Assembly (NCBI GenBank): GCA_947447955.1
Contig: CANFLS010000002.1
Location: 156,171 to 220,170, forward strand
Direction of reading: 5' to 3'
Source: Flavobacteriales bacterium
Lineage (GTDB): Bacteria > Bacteroidota > Bacteroidia > NS11-12g > UBA955
DNA length: 64,000 bases
Below are positions 25,947 to 36,800 of the stretch, piece by piece. Numbering within the stretch: the first letter of the stretch is position 1; every line of letters starts with the position of its first letter. The notes under the pieces are model-generated. The model saw only the letters and a program-made list of their open reading frames with translations, searched no databases and was not told where the DNA came from. The position numbers and the translations under genes were made by a program.

Positions 25947-26689
25947 AAAAACAACTTCCAATACATTTTTTCAGCGCTAGCATTCCATTTACCTCCGAAT
26001 AATTTTTCCATTTCATCATGCAACATAAGTTTGGTGTATTGCTTTTGCTTCTTTTTAATGGGTAAATTCGGATTTAATCCTTTTGCATTGAGCACAACTT
26101 TATCTGCGAACCAATTCGTGTGAAATGCTGGAATACCGAGGCCCAAAATTACACCTGGAAGGCCATGAATGACTTCAGGTCCTTGCGAACCGATTAATTC
26201 TTCTGCGAAGAACGCATAAATAAGTATGCTATCCTGAAATTTAGCAACTGCTTTTCTACAATTGTATCCTGCAATATTGCGCTTGTCATTTGTGATTTTC
26301 CATCTGAAGTTAAAATTAGAATCGCATATAATAAACTCATTTCCGGCAAAATCCTTTTTCAATTTTAGAGAATCTGGATAAAGTATTACCTCATTCGCTG
26401 CCGATGGAATAAGCCACTCAGGCACTATAAAACTAGGTTCATTTTCAGGGTCTATTCTATAAGTTGAAACACCATTTTTACCAACGAGTATATATTTTTC
26501 CTTCTTAAATTTTGGAATATCTTTTTTAAATTGCTCTACCCATGATTCGTTTGGCAATTGCTTATGAATATTCGTTGTTTTTGTAAAATAAATTGTAAAT
26601 GAATCAGAAAACTGCGCGCTCAAACCTGAAGTAAGCAACAAAAGTATACTCCAAACGTATGATTTTTTATTTATTAAGATTGATTTCAT
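25943..26689 (-). CDS. GLPGLI family secreted protein
   Basis: The 248-residue protein has an N-terminal signal (hydrophobic 'YVWSILLLLTSGLSAQ') and the family-defining motif near residue 170, here HGLPGVILGLG. Two Cys ('FIICDSNF' and 'YNCRKAV') are placed as in other members. GLPGLI proteins are Bacteroidota envelope proteins of unknown biochemistry that usually sit beside a TonB-type outer-membrane barrel, as here. The ATG at 26689 lies inside the end of the barrel gene (26667), a 23-base overlap; a longer start at 26746 is possible but gives a poor signal peptide. Confidence 0.85.
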   Translation of the reverse strand: MKSILINKKSYVWSILLLLTSGLSAQFSDSFTIYFTKTTNIHKQLPNESWVEQFKKDIPKFKKEKYILVGKNGVSTYRIDPENEPSFIVPEWLIPSAANEVILYPDSLKLKKDFAGNEFIICDSNFNFRWKITNDKRNIAGYNCRKAVAKFQDSILIYAFFAEELIGSQGPEVIHGLPGVILGLGIPAFHTNWFADKVVLNAKGLNPNLPIKKKQKQYTKLMLHDEMEKLFGGKWNASAEKMYWKLFF

Positions 26690-29483
26690 TTGAAGATTCG
26701 TTAGAGGTTGAACTTTTAGGTTTGTTTTTGAATTTGTATACAACATTCAATAGAAAATACCGCTTGAATGCCGAATTGGTAGTTTCGAAAATTTGATTGC
26801 CCGACACATATCGAGAGTAGTTTATGTTTTGATTCAACAAGTCATTCACTTTTAAACTGAAAATAACTTCTCTTTCCTTTTTATACGTATAACTAATTTG
26901 ACCATTGACTAACTTATTGTTTGGAACATTATAAATGGAGGTTTGCTGCCTAAAGTTCGCTTCATAATCAACCGACAGGCTCCAACCATTGCTTTCGTCT
27001 TTGGTTTTTATTTTTTTATCAAATGTAGTTTTATTAAATGGTCCAAGATTGATTCCTGCCTCAACACTTTGAGTATAGTTTATATTGCTAAATGATTTGT
27101 TCAATTCACTGGTATTGCTATTTCGGGTGAAATTGTATTGAAAATCTATCATGAAAATCTCACCCAATTCGATATACGTGCTTGGTTGTATAGTCAAGGA
27201 TTGGCTCATGTTTTTTCCTAATAATTCATTTTGAATAATTTGACTTGATGACCGATTTATTCCTGCACTTAAACCAAATGAAATGGGTGTTCCAGAAATT
27301 CCCTTATTCAAATAAAGCCAACTATTTAGATTGTAATTCCCATTCCCCATTTCAGTAGATGACAATGTTCTTCCCAAACTATCAATGTTAGAAGTACTAA
27401 TGAAATTACTGGCATAATAATTAAAATTACCCGTTAACATGTACCAAGATTGTTTTAACATGTTTCCACCGTGATAACTCCATCCATAATTATGAGACAA
27501 CCCTTGACTCAATTTCGTATTACCCTTAGAAATATATAGTGGATTAGAATTGTTCAGAATCGGTTGTAGCATTGATGCCGTTGGCAAATTAACTTGCGCA
27601 TTGTAAAACAAATTAATGGAACCAGTTTTTGAATAATTCCAAACTACATTCACACTCGGCAACAATGCAGAATATGACTTATCAAGGTTTATTTGTCGTG
27701 TTTTTTCATCTTGAAGGATAGTTGATGTTTGAGGGCGAAGTCCGGCGCTTACATTCCATTTCTTGATATGCCATTGAACACCAAAGTTTCCACTCATTTT
27801 TGATTGTCCCAATAGATAATCATTCCCCAAAGAATCAATTTTCACAATACCTCCTGAAGAATTATATACATCCAGCAAATTCCATTGTTTTGATAGGTTA
27901 TAATCCATTCCAAAGGTTAAATCAAACGATTTATTTAATGGTTCCACATAATTTAATGTTGCACCAAATGTTTGACTCTTATTTGAATTTTGACGATTCT
28001 GATTTAATAAAACCATGTCATATCCATTCAGTGTATTTCTGAACGCATTGATTGAATTTTGTCTATTGGCTCCGTCTCTATTCGAAGTTGATAAAGCCAT
28101 AGTACCACTGAGTATTCTACCCTTTTTTGAGAAATTATGGGATATTCTCATATTAGTGTTAAATGTATAACTAAGCGATGAATCCAGTCCGTTTTTTCCT
28201 TGGTTATTCAATGTGTCCGTTTGATTCAGTGATGACAATCCCTTGTAAAGAGAATTTGACAATGATCCACCTACTGTTCCTTTTGCAGTAACCAAGAGCG
28301 ATGTAAATGAATCAATTTGATAATCCCAGTTTCCCGATATTTTCAATTGATTTTTATTGGAAGTATCATTCGTTTCTGATGTATTCCAAAATTCTTGGTT
28401 GGATAACAATTGAATTCTCTTTGACGTATTCCTATTAATCACACCCAAAGTTTTGTAAGAAGCATTCATATTCAACTTGTGTTTCCCCCATTTATTGGAG
28501 TAAATCATGCCCAATTCCTTTGATGAAGGTAACCCTTGGTTTGAACCTAATTCGTCATCAATACTATAGGTTGTTGTGGTACTTCCATCTCCGTTTATTG
28601 AAACGTTATTGCCAGTACCGTACTCACTTCTTTCATTCCAATTCATTCCAATATTTGCAGTGTTGCCACTTAGTCCGAATAAGCTAAACTTTCGTTTTGC
28701 CTTAAAAGAACTAAATAGTAATCGCTGTTCAGAAAATTTCAAATCTGTAGAACTTGCCAAACCAATTTTTCCAAAATATCCTTTTTTTGAATCTTCATTT
28801 AAACGGATATCTAATGTTTTGACTTTAGATGCAGTGTTATCACCTGTGCGTTTTGCCTCGTCGCTTTGAGCATCATAAACCTTTACTTCTTTAACATTTT
28901 TAGCATCTAAATTCCGGGTGGCAATGGTAGGGTCATCCCCAAAGAATTCTTCTCCATCAACCAAAACGCGTTGCACTTTCTTGCCTTGTGCGGTAATTTC
29001 ACCGTTTCTATTTACTTGTAAACCAGGTAACTTCTTAAGTAAATCTTCAACTGTGGCGTTTGCTTTGGTTTTAAAACTATCGGCTAAATAAATTAGGGTA
29101 TCCCCTTTTATTTTCATTTTACCCCTTTGGGCTTTCACAAAAACTGTTTCAATTAATTGCGACATTTGAATCATGTTCATGTTTCCCAAGTCTAATTGAT
29201 TATTTTGAATTTCAATATTATCAATATAATCGGCATAACCCGGAGACGTAGCCATAAGAATTACTTTCTTGAATGGCATATTTTTTAATTCAAAAGCACC
29301 AGATTTAGTGGTTCTTGCAAAGCCAATCAAAACGCTATCGGCAGAGTTTAATGCCATCACCGAAACATTTTCCAAATTCAAATTATTCGTCGAATCAATA
29401 AATCGACCTGAAATGGAAAAATTTTGTGCCGTAAGAAAATTTGCAATAAAAATGCATATGTAAAAGAGTATTTTTCTTTTCAT
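26667..29483 (-). CDS. TonB-dependent-receptor-like outer-membrane barrel with carboxypeptidase-regulatory domain
   Basis: The 938-residue protein has a signal peptide (cleavage after 'LTAQ', residue 19), an Ig-like carboxypeptidase-regulatory domain (about 22-110; 'ISGRFIDSTNNLNLENVSV'), a plug domain ('DLLKKLPGLQVNRNGEITAQGKKVQRVLVDGEEFFGDDP' region, about 143-182) and a long barrel. The plug lacks a clear TonB box and belongs to the 'outer membrane beta-barrel family' type rather than SusC. The ligand is unknown. Its partner is the overlapping GLPGLI gene downstream. Confidence 0.88.
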   Translation of the reverse strand: MKRKILFYICIFIANFLTAQNFSISGRFIDSTNNLNLENVSVMALNSADSVLIGFARTTKSGAFELKNMPFKKVILMATSPGYADYIDNIEIQNNQLDLGNMNMIQMSQLIETVFVKAQRGKMKIKGDTLIYLADSFKTKANATVEDLLKKLPGLQVNRNGEITAQGKKVQRVLVDGEEFFGDDPTIATRNLDAKNVKEVKVYDAQSDEAKRTGDNTASKVKTLDIRLNEDSKKGYFGKIGLASSTDLKFSEQRLLFSSFKAKRKFSLFGLSGNTANIGMNWNERSEYGTGNNVSINGDGSTTTTYSIDDELGSNQGLPSSKELGMIYSNKWGKHKLNMNASYKTLGVINRNTSKRIQLLSNQEFWNTSETNDTSNKNQLKISGNWDYQIDSFTSLLVTAKGTVGGSLSNSLYKGLSSLNQTDTLNNQGKNGLDSSLSYTFNTNMRISHNFSKKGRILSGTMALSTSNRDGANRQNSINAFRNTLNGYDMVLLNQNRQNSNKSQTFGATLNYVEPLNKSFDLTFGMDYNLSKQWNLLDVYNSSGGIVKIDSLGNDYLLGQSKMSGNFGVQWHIKKWNVSAGLRPQTSTILQDEKTRQINLDKSYSALLPSVNVVWNYSKTGSINLFYNAQVNLPTASMLQPILNNSNPLYISKGNTKLSQGLSHNYGWSYHGGNMLKQSWYMLTGNFNYYASNFISTSNIDSLGRTLSSTEMGNGNYNLNSWLYLNKGISGTPISFGLSAGINRSSSQIIQNELLGKNMSQSLTIQPSTYIELGEIFMIDFQYNFTRNSNTSELNKSFSNINYTQSVEAGINLGPFNKTTFDKKIKTKDESNGWSLSVDYEANFRQQTSIYNVPNNKLVNGQISYTYKKEREVIFSLKVNDLLNQNINYSRYVSGNQIFETTNSAFKRYFLLNVVYKFKNKPKSSTSNESSNEINLNK

Positions 29484-29524
29484 TAAAAAGTATAACGTTT
29501 AATTAAGTTAAATGTTGCAAATGA

Positions 29525-29548
29525 ATAAAAAAGGCTCTTTCGAGCCTT
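29525..29548 (-). terminator. Intrinsic terminator of the ugd-uxs unit
   Basis: AAGGCTC and GAGCCTT pair around TTTC (29531-29548), and on the minus strand a T run follows. It lies just after the uxs stop at 29553. Confidence 0.85.
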
Positions 29549-29552
29549 CATT

Positions 29553-30536
29553 TTAACCTTTAAATTCTCTATGGTGAGAATCTTCATATAATCTTTCCTT
29601 GGGAAGGGCCTTAAAATAATCCCAAGTAATTTTCAAGCCTTCAGCTCTTTCAACTTTTGGTTCCCAACCTAAAACTTCTTGAGCCTTCGTAATGTTTGGC
29701 TGACGTTGTTTTGGATCATCGGTTGGTAATGGATGATAAATCACCTTTTGGTCGGTTCCTGTTAATTTGATGATTTCCTCAGCAAACTGAGCAATGGTAA
29801 TTTCAGAAGGATTACCAATATTCACTGGATCAGCACAATCGCTTAACAACAACCTATAAATTCCCTCTACCAAATCATCTACATAACAAAAACTGCGTGT
29901 TTGACTACCATCGCCAAATACAGTTAAATCTTCACCACGTAATGCTTGTCCCATGAAAGCAGGCAAAACCCTACCATCATTTAGACGCATTCTTGGTCCA
30001 TAAGTATTAAAAATACGTATTATTCTGGTTTCCAATCCATGATAAGTATGGTAAGCCATGGTGATTGCTTCTTGGAAACGTTTTGCTTCATCATAAACAC
30101 CACGAGGACCAACAGGGTTTACATTTCCCCAATAATCTTCGGTTTGTGGATGAACCGTAGGATCTCCATAAACTTCACTTGTGCTAGCAACCAATATTCT
30201 CGCTTTTTTAGCCATTGCCAATCCTAAAAGATTGTGTGTACCTAAAGAACCAACTTTTAAAGTTTGAATTGGAATTTTAAGGTAATCAATAGGACTTGCA
30301 GGAGATGCAAAATGGAGTATATATTTTATTTCACCTGGAACATGAACAAATTTACTTACGTCGTGGTTGTAAAATTCGAACTGTTCTAAATGAAACAAAT
30401 GTTCAATATTACGTAAATCACCCGTAATTAAATTATCCATACCAATTACATGGTAGCCTTCTTTGATAAATCTATCACAAAGATGACTTCCCAAGAAACC
30501 GGCAGCGCCAGTAATTAAAACTCTTTCTTTTTTCAT
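29553..30536 (-). CDS. uxs: UDP-glucuronate decarboxylase (UDP-xylose synthase), SDR family
   Basis: The 327-residue extended short-chain dehydrogenase has the NAD-binding [13 protein letters not shown] motif at residues 8-20 and the YDEAKR catalytic Tyr/Lys near 147-151 preceded by the catalytic Thr/Ser ('STSEVYG'). '[15 protein letters not shown]' and 'RTYGPRM'-like '[18 protein letters not shown]' are typical of UDP-xylose synthases. It converts UDP-glucuronate to UDP-xylose. It overlaps the preceding ugd gene by four bases, and ugd makes exactly its substrate, which fixes the function well. A dTDP-glucose dehydratase is the less likely alternative. Confidence 0.9.
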   Translation of the reverse strand: MKKERVLITGAAGFLGSHLCDRFIKEGYHVIGMDNLITGDLRNIEHLFHLEQFEFYNHDVSKFVHVPGEIKYILHFASPASPIDYLKIPIQTLKVGSLGTHNLLGLAMAKKARILVASTSEVYGDPTVHPQTEDYWGNVNPVGPRGVYDEAKRFQEAITMAYHTYHGLETRIIRIFNTYGPRMRLNDGRVLPAFMGQALRGEDLTVFGDGSQTRSFCYVDDLVEGIYRLLLSDCADPVNIGNPSEITIAQFAEEIIKLTGTDQKVIYHPLPTDDPKQRQPNITKAQEVLGWEPKVERAEGLKITWDYFKALPKERLYEDSHHREFKG

Positions 30537-31840
30537 TTAATATCTTGTCTTCCAATACTATAATAACTGAAGCCATGTTTTTTCACAACTTCAAGATCAA
30601 ATAGATTTCTACCGTCAAAGATAACCTTTTCAGCTAACTGAGCGCCAATTTTCTCAAAATCAGGCGTTCTAAATTCTGGCCATTCTGTTGCAATTACCAA
30701 GAAATCTGAACCGATTAAGGTTTCATAGCTCGATTCACAGTAGGTAACTTTATCTCCTATCAATTGCTTTACATTTTCCATGGCTTCAGGATCATAACAT
30801 TTCACAGATGCCCCTCTTTCAATTAAGGCATCAATCATTTCCAAAGCAGGAGCTTCACGAATATCGTCGGTGTTTGGTTTGAATGCCAATCCCCACATTG
30901 CTACAGTTTTACCAGAAATACTTCCAAAATGTCCATCAATTTTAGGCAATAAGGCTTTTTTCTGATCTGCATTCACATCTTCTACAGCTTTCAATATTTT
31001 GAAATCGTAGTTCACTTGTGCGGCACTATGCACCAAAGCTTGTACATCTTTAGGAAAACAACTTCCCCCATAACCAATACCAGGAAATAAGAAGCGCTTG
31101 CCAATACGGTCATCGCTACCAACACCTTTTCTAACCATATCTACATCGGCACCCATCAATTCGCACAAACGTGCAATCTCATTCATGAATGAAATTTTGG
31201 TTGCCAAGAAGCTATTTGCTGCGTATTTGGTTAACTCAGCACTTTTACAATCCATATGCATAACAGGATTTCCTTGACGCACATAAGGTGCATACAATTC
31301 ATCCATTACGTCGAAGGCTCTTTGATTTGCAGCACCAATCACAACGCGATCTGGTTTCATGAAATCATCAACGGCTACACCTTCACGCAAAAATTCAGGG
31401 TTTGAAACAACGTCAAATGCACCTTTAAAGTTTGCAGCAATAGCAGCATGCACTTTATCAGCTGTACCTACAGGCACAGTGCTTTTGTCAACAATTACCT
31501 TGTAGTCGGTCATTATTTTACCCAAATGATCGGCAACACCCAAAACATAGCGCAAATCAGCAGAGCCATCTTCACCCGGAGGGGTTGGCAATGCTAAAAA
31601 GATTACTACACTATCTTTGATTGCTTCTTCTAAGTTGGTAGTGAATTTCAATCTACCTTCTTTTAAGTTGCGTTTGAAAAGGATTTCTAAACCTGGTTCA
31701 AAAATTGTAATTTGACCATTGCTCAAACGATCAACTTTACTTTGATCAATATCTACGCAAATTACATCGTTACCCGTTTCAGCGAAACATGTTCCACTTA
31801 CCAAACCTACGTAACCAGTACCAACTACAGCTATTTTCAT
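30533..31840 (-). CDS. ugd: UDP-glucose 6-dehydrogenase
   Basis: The 435-residue enzyme oxidises UDP-glucose to UDP-glucuronate. The N-terminal Rossmann motif is [17 protein letters not shown] (about 4-20). The catalytic Cys is in '[12 protein letters not shown]' near residue 258, with the Lys in '[15 protein letters not shown]'. The C-terminal domain has '[15 protein letters not shown]'. It is followed, with a four-base overlap, by the decarboxylase using its product, and preceded after seven bases by a sugar aminotransferase; together they make nucleotide sugars for surface glycans. Confidence 0.97.
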   Translation of the reverse strand: MKIAVVGTGYVGLVSGTCFAETGNDVICVDIDQSKVDRLSNGQITIFEPGLEILFKRNLKEGRLKFTTNLEEAIKDSVVIFLALPTPPGEDGSADLRYVLGVADHLGKIMTDYKVIVDKSTVPVGTADKVHAAIAANFKGAFDVVSNPEFLREGVAVDDFMKPDRVVIGAANQRAFDVMDELYAPYVRQGNPVMHMDCKSAELTKYAANSFLATKISFMNEIARLCELMGADVDMVRKGVGSDDRIGKRFLFPGIGYGGSCFPKDVQALVHSAAQVNYDFKILKAVEDVNADQKKALLPKIDGHFGSISGKTVAMWGLAFKPNTDDIREAPALEMIDALIERGASVKCYDPEAMENVKQLIGDKVTYCESSYETLIGSDFLVIATEWPEFRTPDFEKIGAQLAEKVIFDGRNLFDLEVVKKHGFSYYSIGRQDIK

Positions 31841-31847
31841 GTTATTC

Positions 31848-32972
31848 TTATTTATTTTTATAAAATTGTAAAATTGTATTTATTATATATTCTTGATTTT
31901 CAATGGATAATTCCGGACAAATTGGCAAACTCAAAACACGGTCACACATCTTTTCTGATATTGGTAAACTCACATTTTGAAAATAAGCCTGTTGCTTATG
32001 CAACGGAATGGGATAATAAATCATTGAAGGAATGCCATTATTATTCAAAAATTCTTTCAGCGAATCTCTATCCTCTTTCGACTTTAACGTAAGGGTATAT
32101 TGATTAAACACATGTGTTGAATTCATTTCTTTTTGAGGGACATGAAACCAATCAACTGAATCAAAACTTTGGTTATACCTATGAGCCGCTGCTTGTCTTG
32201 CGCTTGTAAAAGATTTCAAATGAGGCAATTTAACACCAAGTATGGCAGCTTGTATCGTGTCTAACCTTGAATTAATTCCAATAACTTGATGTTTGTATTT
32301 TTCACCTTGGCCGTGGTTTGCAATCATGCGAATCTTCATTGCCAAATCGTCATCATTTGTGAATACTGCCCCGCCATCGCCAAAGCAACCCAAATTTTTT
32401 GAAGGAAAGAAAGATGTCGTTCCAATGTGACCCAATGTCCCTCCAAATCCAGAAATAGAAGGAGAACAATACTCAGAACCAATGGCTTGTGCATTGTCTT
32501 CTATTACGTATAGATTATGCTTTTTTGCTATGTCTAAAATAACTTCCATGTTTGCCACTTGACCAAACAAGTGAACTGGAGCTATTGCCTTTGTGTTGGC
32601 GGTAATCGCTTGTTCAATTAGACTTTCATCAATCAGAAAAGAACTTTCATTAATATCAACAAAAATTGGTTTTAATTTTAGAAGATAAATAACTTCCGCC
32701 AAAGCAGCATATGAAAAAGAAGGGGTGATGATTTCAGATCCTTCTGGTAAATTTAGAGCCATAAATGCCAATTGTAAGGCATCAGTTCCGTTGGCGCAAG
32801 AGATTACATGCTTTACATTTAAAAGCTGTGCCAAATTATATTCAAAGTTCTTTACTTGCGAACCTTGAATATATGCAGCGGACTCCATTACCTCGATTAC
32901 AGCTTTATCAATATCACTTTTTAAGCGATGATATTGAGCTTGTAAGTTTACCAATGGAATAGTATGCGGCAT
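31848..32972 (-). CDS. DegT/DnrJ/EryC1/StrS-family sugar aminotransferase
   Basis: The 374-residue PLP enzyme should aminate a keto sugar nucleotide. The PLP Lys lies in 'TSFFPSKNLGCFGDGGAV' near residue 190 (S-x-x-K-N-L is the family motif), with 'SCANGTDALQLAF' binding the phosphate and 'EDNAQAIGS' holding the Asp that contacts the pyridine N. It begins the aminotransferase-ugd-uxs operon. A -7 box TATTTTTG (minus strand 32988-32981) ends eight bases before the ATG. The exact sugar is not predictable. Confidence 0.92.
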   Translation of the reverse strand: MPHTIPLVNLQAQYHRLKSDIDKAVIEVMESAAYIQGSQVKNFEYNLAQLLNVKHVISCANGTDALQLAFMALNLPEGSEIITPSFSYAALAEVIYLLKLKPIFVDINESSFLIDESLIEQAITANTKAIAPVHLFGQVANMEVILDIAKKHNLYVIEDNAQAIGSEYCSPSISGFGGTLGHIGTTSFFPSKNLGCFGDGGAVFTNDDDLAMKIRMIANHGQGEKYKHQVIGINSRLDTIQAAILGVKLPHLKSFTSARQAAAHRYNQSFDSVDWFHVPQKEMNSTHVFNQYTLTLKSKEDRDSLKEFLNNNGIPSMIYYPIPLHKQQAYFQNVSLPISEKMCDRVLSLPICPELSIENQEYIINTILQFYKNK

Positions 32973-33008
32973 AAATGTCGCAAAAATACAATTAATTACA
33001 AGGAAATC

Positions 33009-33779
33009 TTATAAATTCTTTGCGCGTTGACGATTTACTTCGTAAACGAAAATTCCAGAAGCAACCGACACGTTTAATGATTCAACTCCATTGGGTGATA
33101 ATGGAATTTTCAGGAGTTGATCACACAATTTGGCAACATCCAAACTGATACCCGTTTCTTCACTTCCCATAACAATGGCAACTGGTCCTTCAATGGTGGA
33201 AGTAAATAAATTACTAGAGGCACCTTTCTCAGAAGCCCCAACAATAGATAATCCACTGTTTTTCAACAACTTAACAGTCCCATACATTGAGTTTGTACGA
33301 CAAACTGGAATTTTGAACAATGCACCAGCTGAGGTTTTAATGGCGTCAGGATTGATGGCAGCACCACCTTTTTCAGGAACTACAATTGCATGAACTCCTG
33401 CGCAAGAAGCAGATCTTGCAATGGCACCAAAATTACGAACGTCGGTAACCCCATCCAATATCAAAACGAATGGCTCCTCACCTTTTTCATAAGTATCGGC
33501 AATTACATCCTCCAGTTTTGCAAAATCCACAGCAGAAATTGCAACAACAATTCCCTGGTGATTTCCCCGAACTAGGGTATTTAATTTTTGAATAGGAACT
33601 TGCTTCCAAATGATATTTCTATCTCGAAGCATTTTTAAAATATCTAATAATTGGCCTTGAAGAACTCCTTCTTGTATCCAAACTTTGTCGATAGTTTTGC
33701 CTGATTCTAAGGCCTCAATTACGGGATGAACTCCGTAAACAAATGAATCTCTTTTCTGTAATGGATCTTTTCTGAACAT
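33009..33779 (-). CDS. rlmB: TrmH/SpoU-family rRNA 2'-O-methyltransferase (RlmB-like)
   Basis: The 256-residue protein has an N-terminal substrate-binding domain ('VYGVHPVIEALESGKTIDKVW', about 12-32) and a C-terminal SPOUT domain with the three motifs 'LDGVTDVRNFGAIARSA', 'VAIVMGSEETGIS' and 'IPLSPNGVESLNVSVA'. This is the RlmB type, which methylates G2251 of 23S rRNA. I place the start at the ATG at 33779 (MFRKDP); the longer frame to 33815 would translate a terminator hairpin. The six-T run of that terminator touches the start codon. Confidence 0.93.
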   Translation of the reverse strand: MFRKDPLQKRDSFVYGVHPVIEALESGKTIDKVWIQEGVLQGQLLDILKMLRDRNIIWKQVPIQKLNTLVRGNHQGIVVAISAVDFAKLEDVIADTYEKGEEPFVLILDGVTDVRNFGAIARSASCAGVHAIVVPEKGGAAINPDAIKTSAGALFKIPVCRTNSMYGTVKLLKNSGLSIVGASEKGASSNLFTSTIEGPVAIVMGSEETGISLDVAKLCDQLLKIPLSPNGVESLNVSVASGIFVYEVNRQRAKNL

Positions 33780-33805
33780 AAAAAAGTCCCGCCTTTCGGC
33801 GGGAC
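33780..33805 (-). terminator. Intrinsic terminator after the GT117 gene, abutting the rlmB start
   Basis: GTCCCGCC and GGCGGGAC pair around a 4-base loop (33786-33805) and are followed on the minus strand by six Ts that end immediately before the rlmB ATG. It is the strongest GC-rich hairpin in the window. Confidence 0.88.
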
Positions 33806-33818
33806 AAAATATCATTAA

Positions 33819-36800
33819 TTAAAATAAACCTGCAGACTCGCGTTTGTATTCCGCAGCCCAAGCCATTTTGTTTTTACTTGTTGCAAATTCAACTGCCCTG
33901 TTGATGAAATATTGACTATTGCTCAACTCTCTTTCAAACACACCATTTCCTTCTTGTCCCTCAGCCAATTTTTTGAAGAATTTAGCAAACTGTATGTTTT
34001 CTTTTACGCTTGCATCCAAAACCTCTTTGGCTTTTTTCTCATCGCCTAATTGTAACAATGCAATACCGTATTCAGTTCTGTATTCTCTGCGCAATGGCAT
34101 TACTGATTCAGGAATTTCGGTTAAAATATGATTTAACACTTTAACACCTCTTGTTTTATAATTAGGAATTGAATCTTTAAATGCTTCATAATAGGCAATT
34201 GCATTTGCATAACCTCTTAATGGTGAAGGTACTTGCGCCATTGGAACTTGAACATCTTTACCACCAGCAGTCATTACTGAATATCCATTTTTAATGTCTT
34301 TGCCAATTTGCTCTAATCCGTTAATTCTTTCGATATAGAAATTAGCCAACAACAAAGACATTTGTTGTAAATCATTTGGAACATAAGCTGCTTTGTCATC
34401 CAAGAAGAAGTTTTTCTTTTCCTTCATGTTGTAATATTTGAAGCGATTAGTCAAATTATTATACAATTTAAACTCTTGAATGCGTATTGGTTGTCCACGG
34501 TCAGAACCACCTTTAATTGGTACGAAACGATAAACCAATCCTTCCAATTGCAAATAGTTATTCAAGAACGCAAAATCATACCCAGAAACAGAAGTGAAAT
34601 AAATTGGTCTCTTCCATCCTTCTTTTGCAACTGTTGCTATTAAGTCGTACATAACCAAATCACCTTTTGATAAACGACCACTGGTAATATCAACTGAAAT
34701 TGTATCTTCAATTAAGTTAGCTTCACTAGGTGCAACTACACCCGCAGCAAGAACTGCAGCTTTGTCAACCTTAATGAAGAATTTGTTGCCATTCCATTCA
34801 ATACCTTTGGTTTCTCCACCATTTCTCTTTTTCGCATCTTGCATTTCTTTGATGATCTGAGAAAGTTCGCGACGCTGAGGATAAGCAGCAGCATTGATGG
34901 TAATTCCATAAGGTGATTCAAACGCACCCGTTTGCAAATCTTCCTTCGCCCATGATAAAGGCAATGGAGTAGATTTATAAACAGTATCTTTTAAAATCAT
35001 ACTATACCAATCTGTAGGTAATAAAGATTGGTTGATAATTCTCACATCTGTTCTAATGCCTTCAACGTTTTGTGCATACCACAAAGGATAAGTATCGTTA
35101 TCGCCGTTACAGAATAATACCGCATTCGGCTCTAATGGCTCTAAGAAGTTTTTAGCCATATCTATACCGATATAACGTCCAGAACGATCATGATCATCCC
35201 AGTTTTGATAACCCATATTTATTGGCACCAAAACGATACTCAAAGCGGCAGCCCCAATTGCAGAAGCTCCTTTTAAGTATTTTTTGAGAATTTCTGCTAA
35301 AGAAATTACGCCTAAACCAATCCAAATACAGAATATTTGGAAAGAACCTACAACCGCATAATCACGTTCGCGGGGTTCTGAAGGAGGTTGGTTCGTATAA
35401 ACAATAATCAATAAACCTGTAAACACGAACATGGTCATGATTAACCAAAAATCACGTTTCTTTTTGCCGTATTGCAAAACCAAACCCAAAATACCTAAAA
35501 TCAAAGGCAGGAAGAAAAATGCATTTTTAGCTTTCTGATTTTGATAGTACTCTGGCAAGTCTTTCATAGGACCCACATTTAGGTTATCAATAAATGGAAT
35601 ACCCGAATACCAATTTCCATCAACTTTACTATTTCCAGAAACGGCTTGTTGGTCATTCAAACGGCCAATAAAGTTCCATGCAAAATAACGCATGTACATA
35701 TACCGGATTTGATGGGTGAAGAAGTATTTCAAGTTATTGCCAAATGTAGGACTTTCATATTCCAAGGCCTGCAATTCTTGCTTGTCTTGTTCGGTCAATG
35801 CCTTGCCTGAATTTTGAAGTTCATCTATCCTGTTTTGAACATCGTCCATGCCGCTGTTGGTTCTGTAACCTCTGGCATGACGCTGTTCCATACTTCCCAT
35901 TCGAGGGAAAATGGTATTGTAGTTTTCTGCTCTACCATCTCCATCCATATCGTATGGCTCAAACAAAGTTTCGATGTTTTCATCTCCTTCTTCATAACGG
36001 TCTTTTGCTTTGAAAAACCTTCTGCCTTTGTCTTTTTGACCTGTAGCTGGAGCATTAAAGTACGGACCATATAAAAGAGGACGATCACCATATTGTTCAC
36101 GGGTAATATAACCGTAGAATTTAAATGGATCTTCAGGATTATTCATGTCAATAGCTGGATTAGCCATACTGCGAATAATTACCATTGCATAAGAAGAATA
36201 ACCGAAAATTACGAAGCCCATTGTCAAGAAAATCACATTCCAATTGTGACTTCCTTTTTTGTGTGACCAAACTAACAAATAAATAATTGCAGCAAAAACC
36301 AAAGCAATTGCGAATATTGATCCACTGTAGAAAGGCATGCTAAATCCATTCACGAACAATTTGTCCATGTTTGCCAATAACCAAGGAATACCTGGATAAA
36401 TTATTTTCATTACAAAACCCAAAGCCACTGCACTTCCAATAAGTGCCATGAAGATTCCTTTCGGTGAAACCGTATATTTTTTGAAATAATATGCCAAACA
36501 AACAGTTGGAATTACAAGTAAGTTCAACATATGCGTTCCCAATGCAAGACCAATTAAGAAACCGATAAATACAATCCAACGATCTACACCTTCAGATTCT
36601 TCGCTTTTGTACCATCTTAATAATGCCCAGAAAGTCAATGAAGTAAAGAATGATGACATTGCATATACCTCCGCTTCAACTGCGCTAAACCAAAAAGAAT
36701 CAAGGAATGTGTTGGTTAATGCCGCAACAATACCCGCTGAAAATATCAAGGTATTTCTTTGTGCATTTTCAGGAGAAACCAATTTCTCAGCAAACATTAC

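Noticed and set aside
31712..32092. 126-codon open frame on the plus strand across ugd and the aminotransferase gene
   Set aside because: It runs antisense through two well-conserved genes and their junction, has no promoter and no recognisable protein features; it is a shadow.
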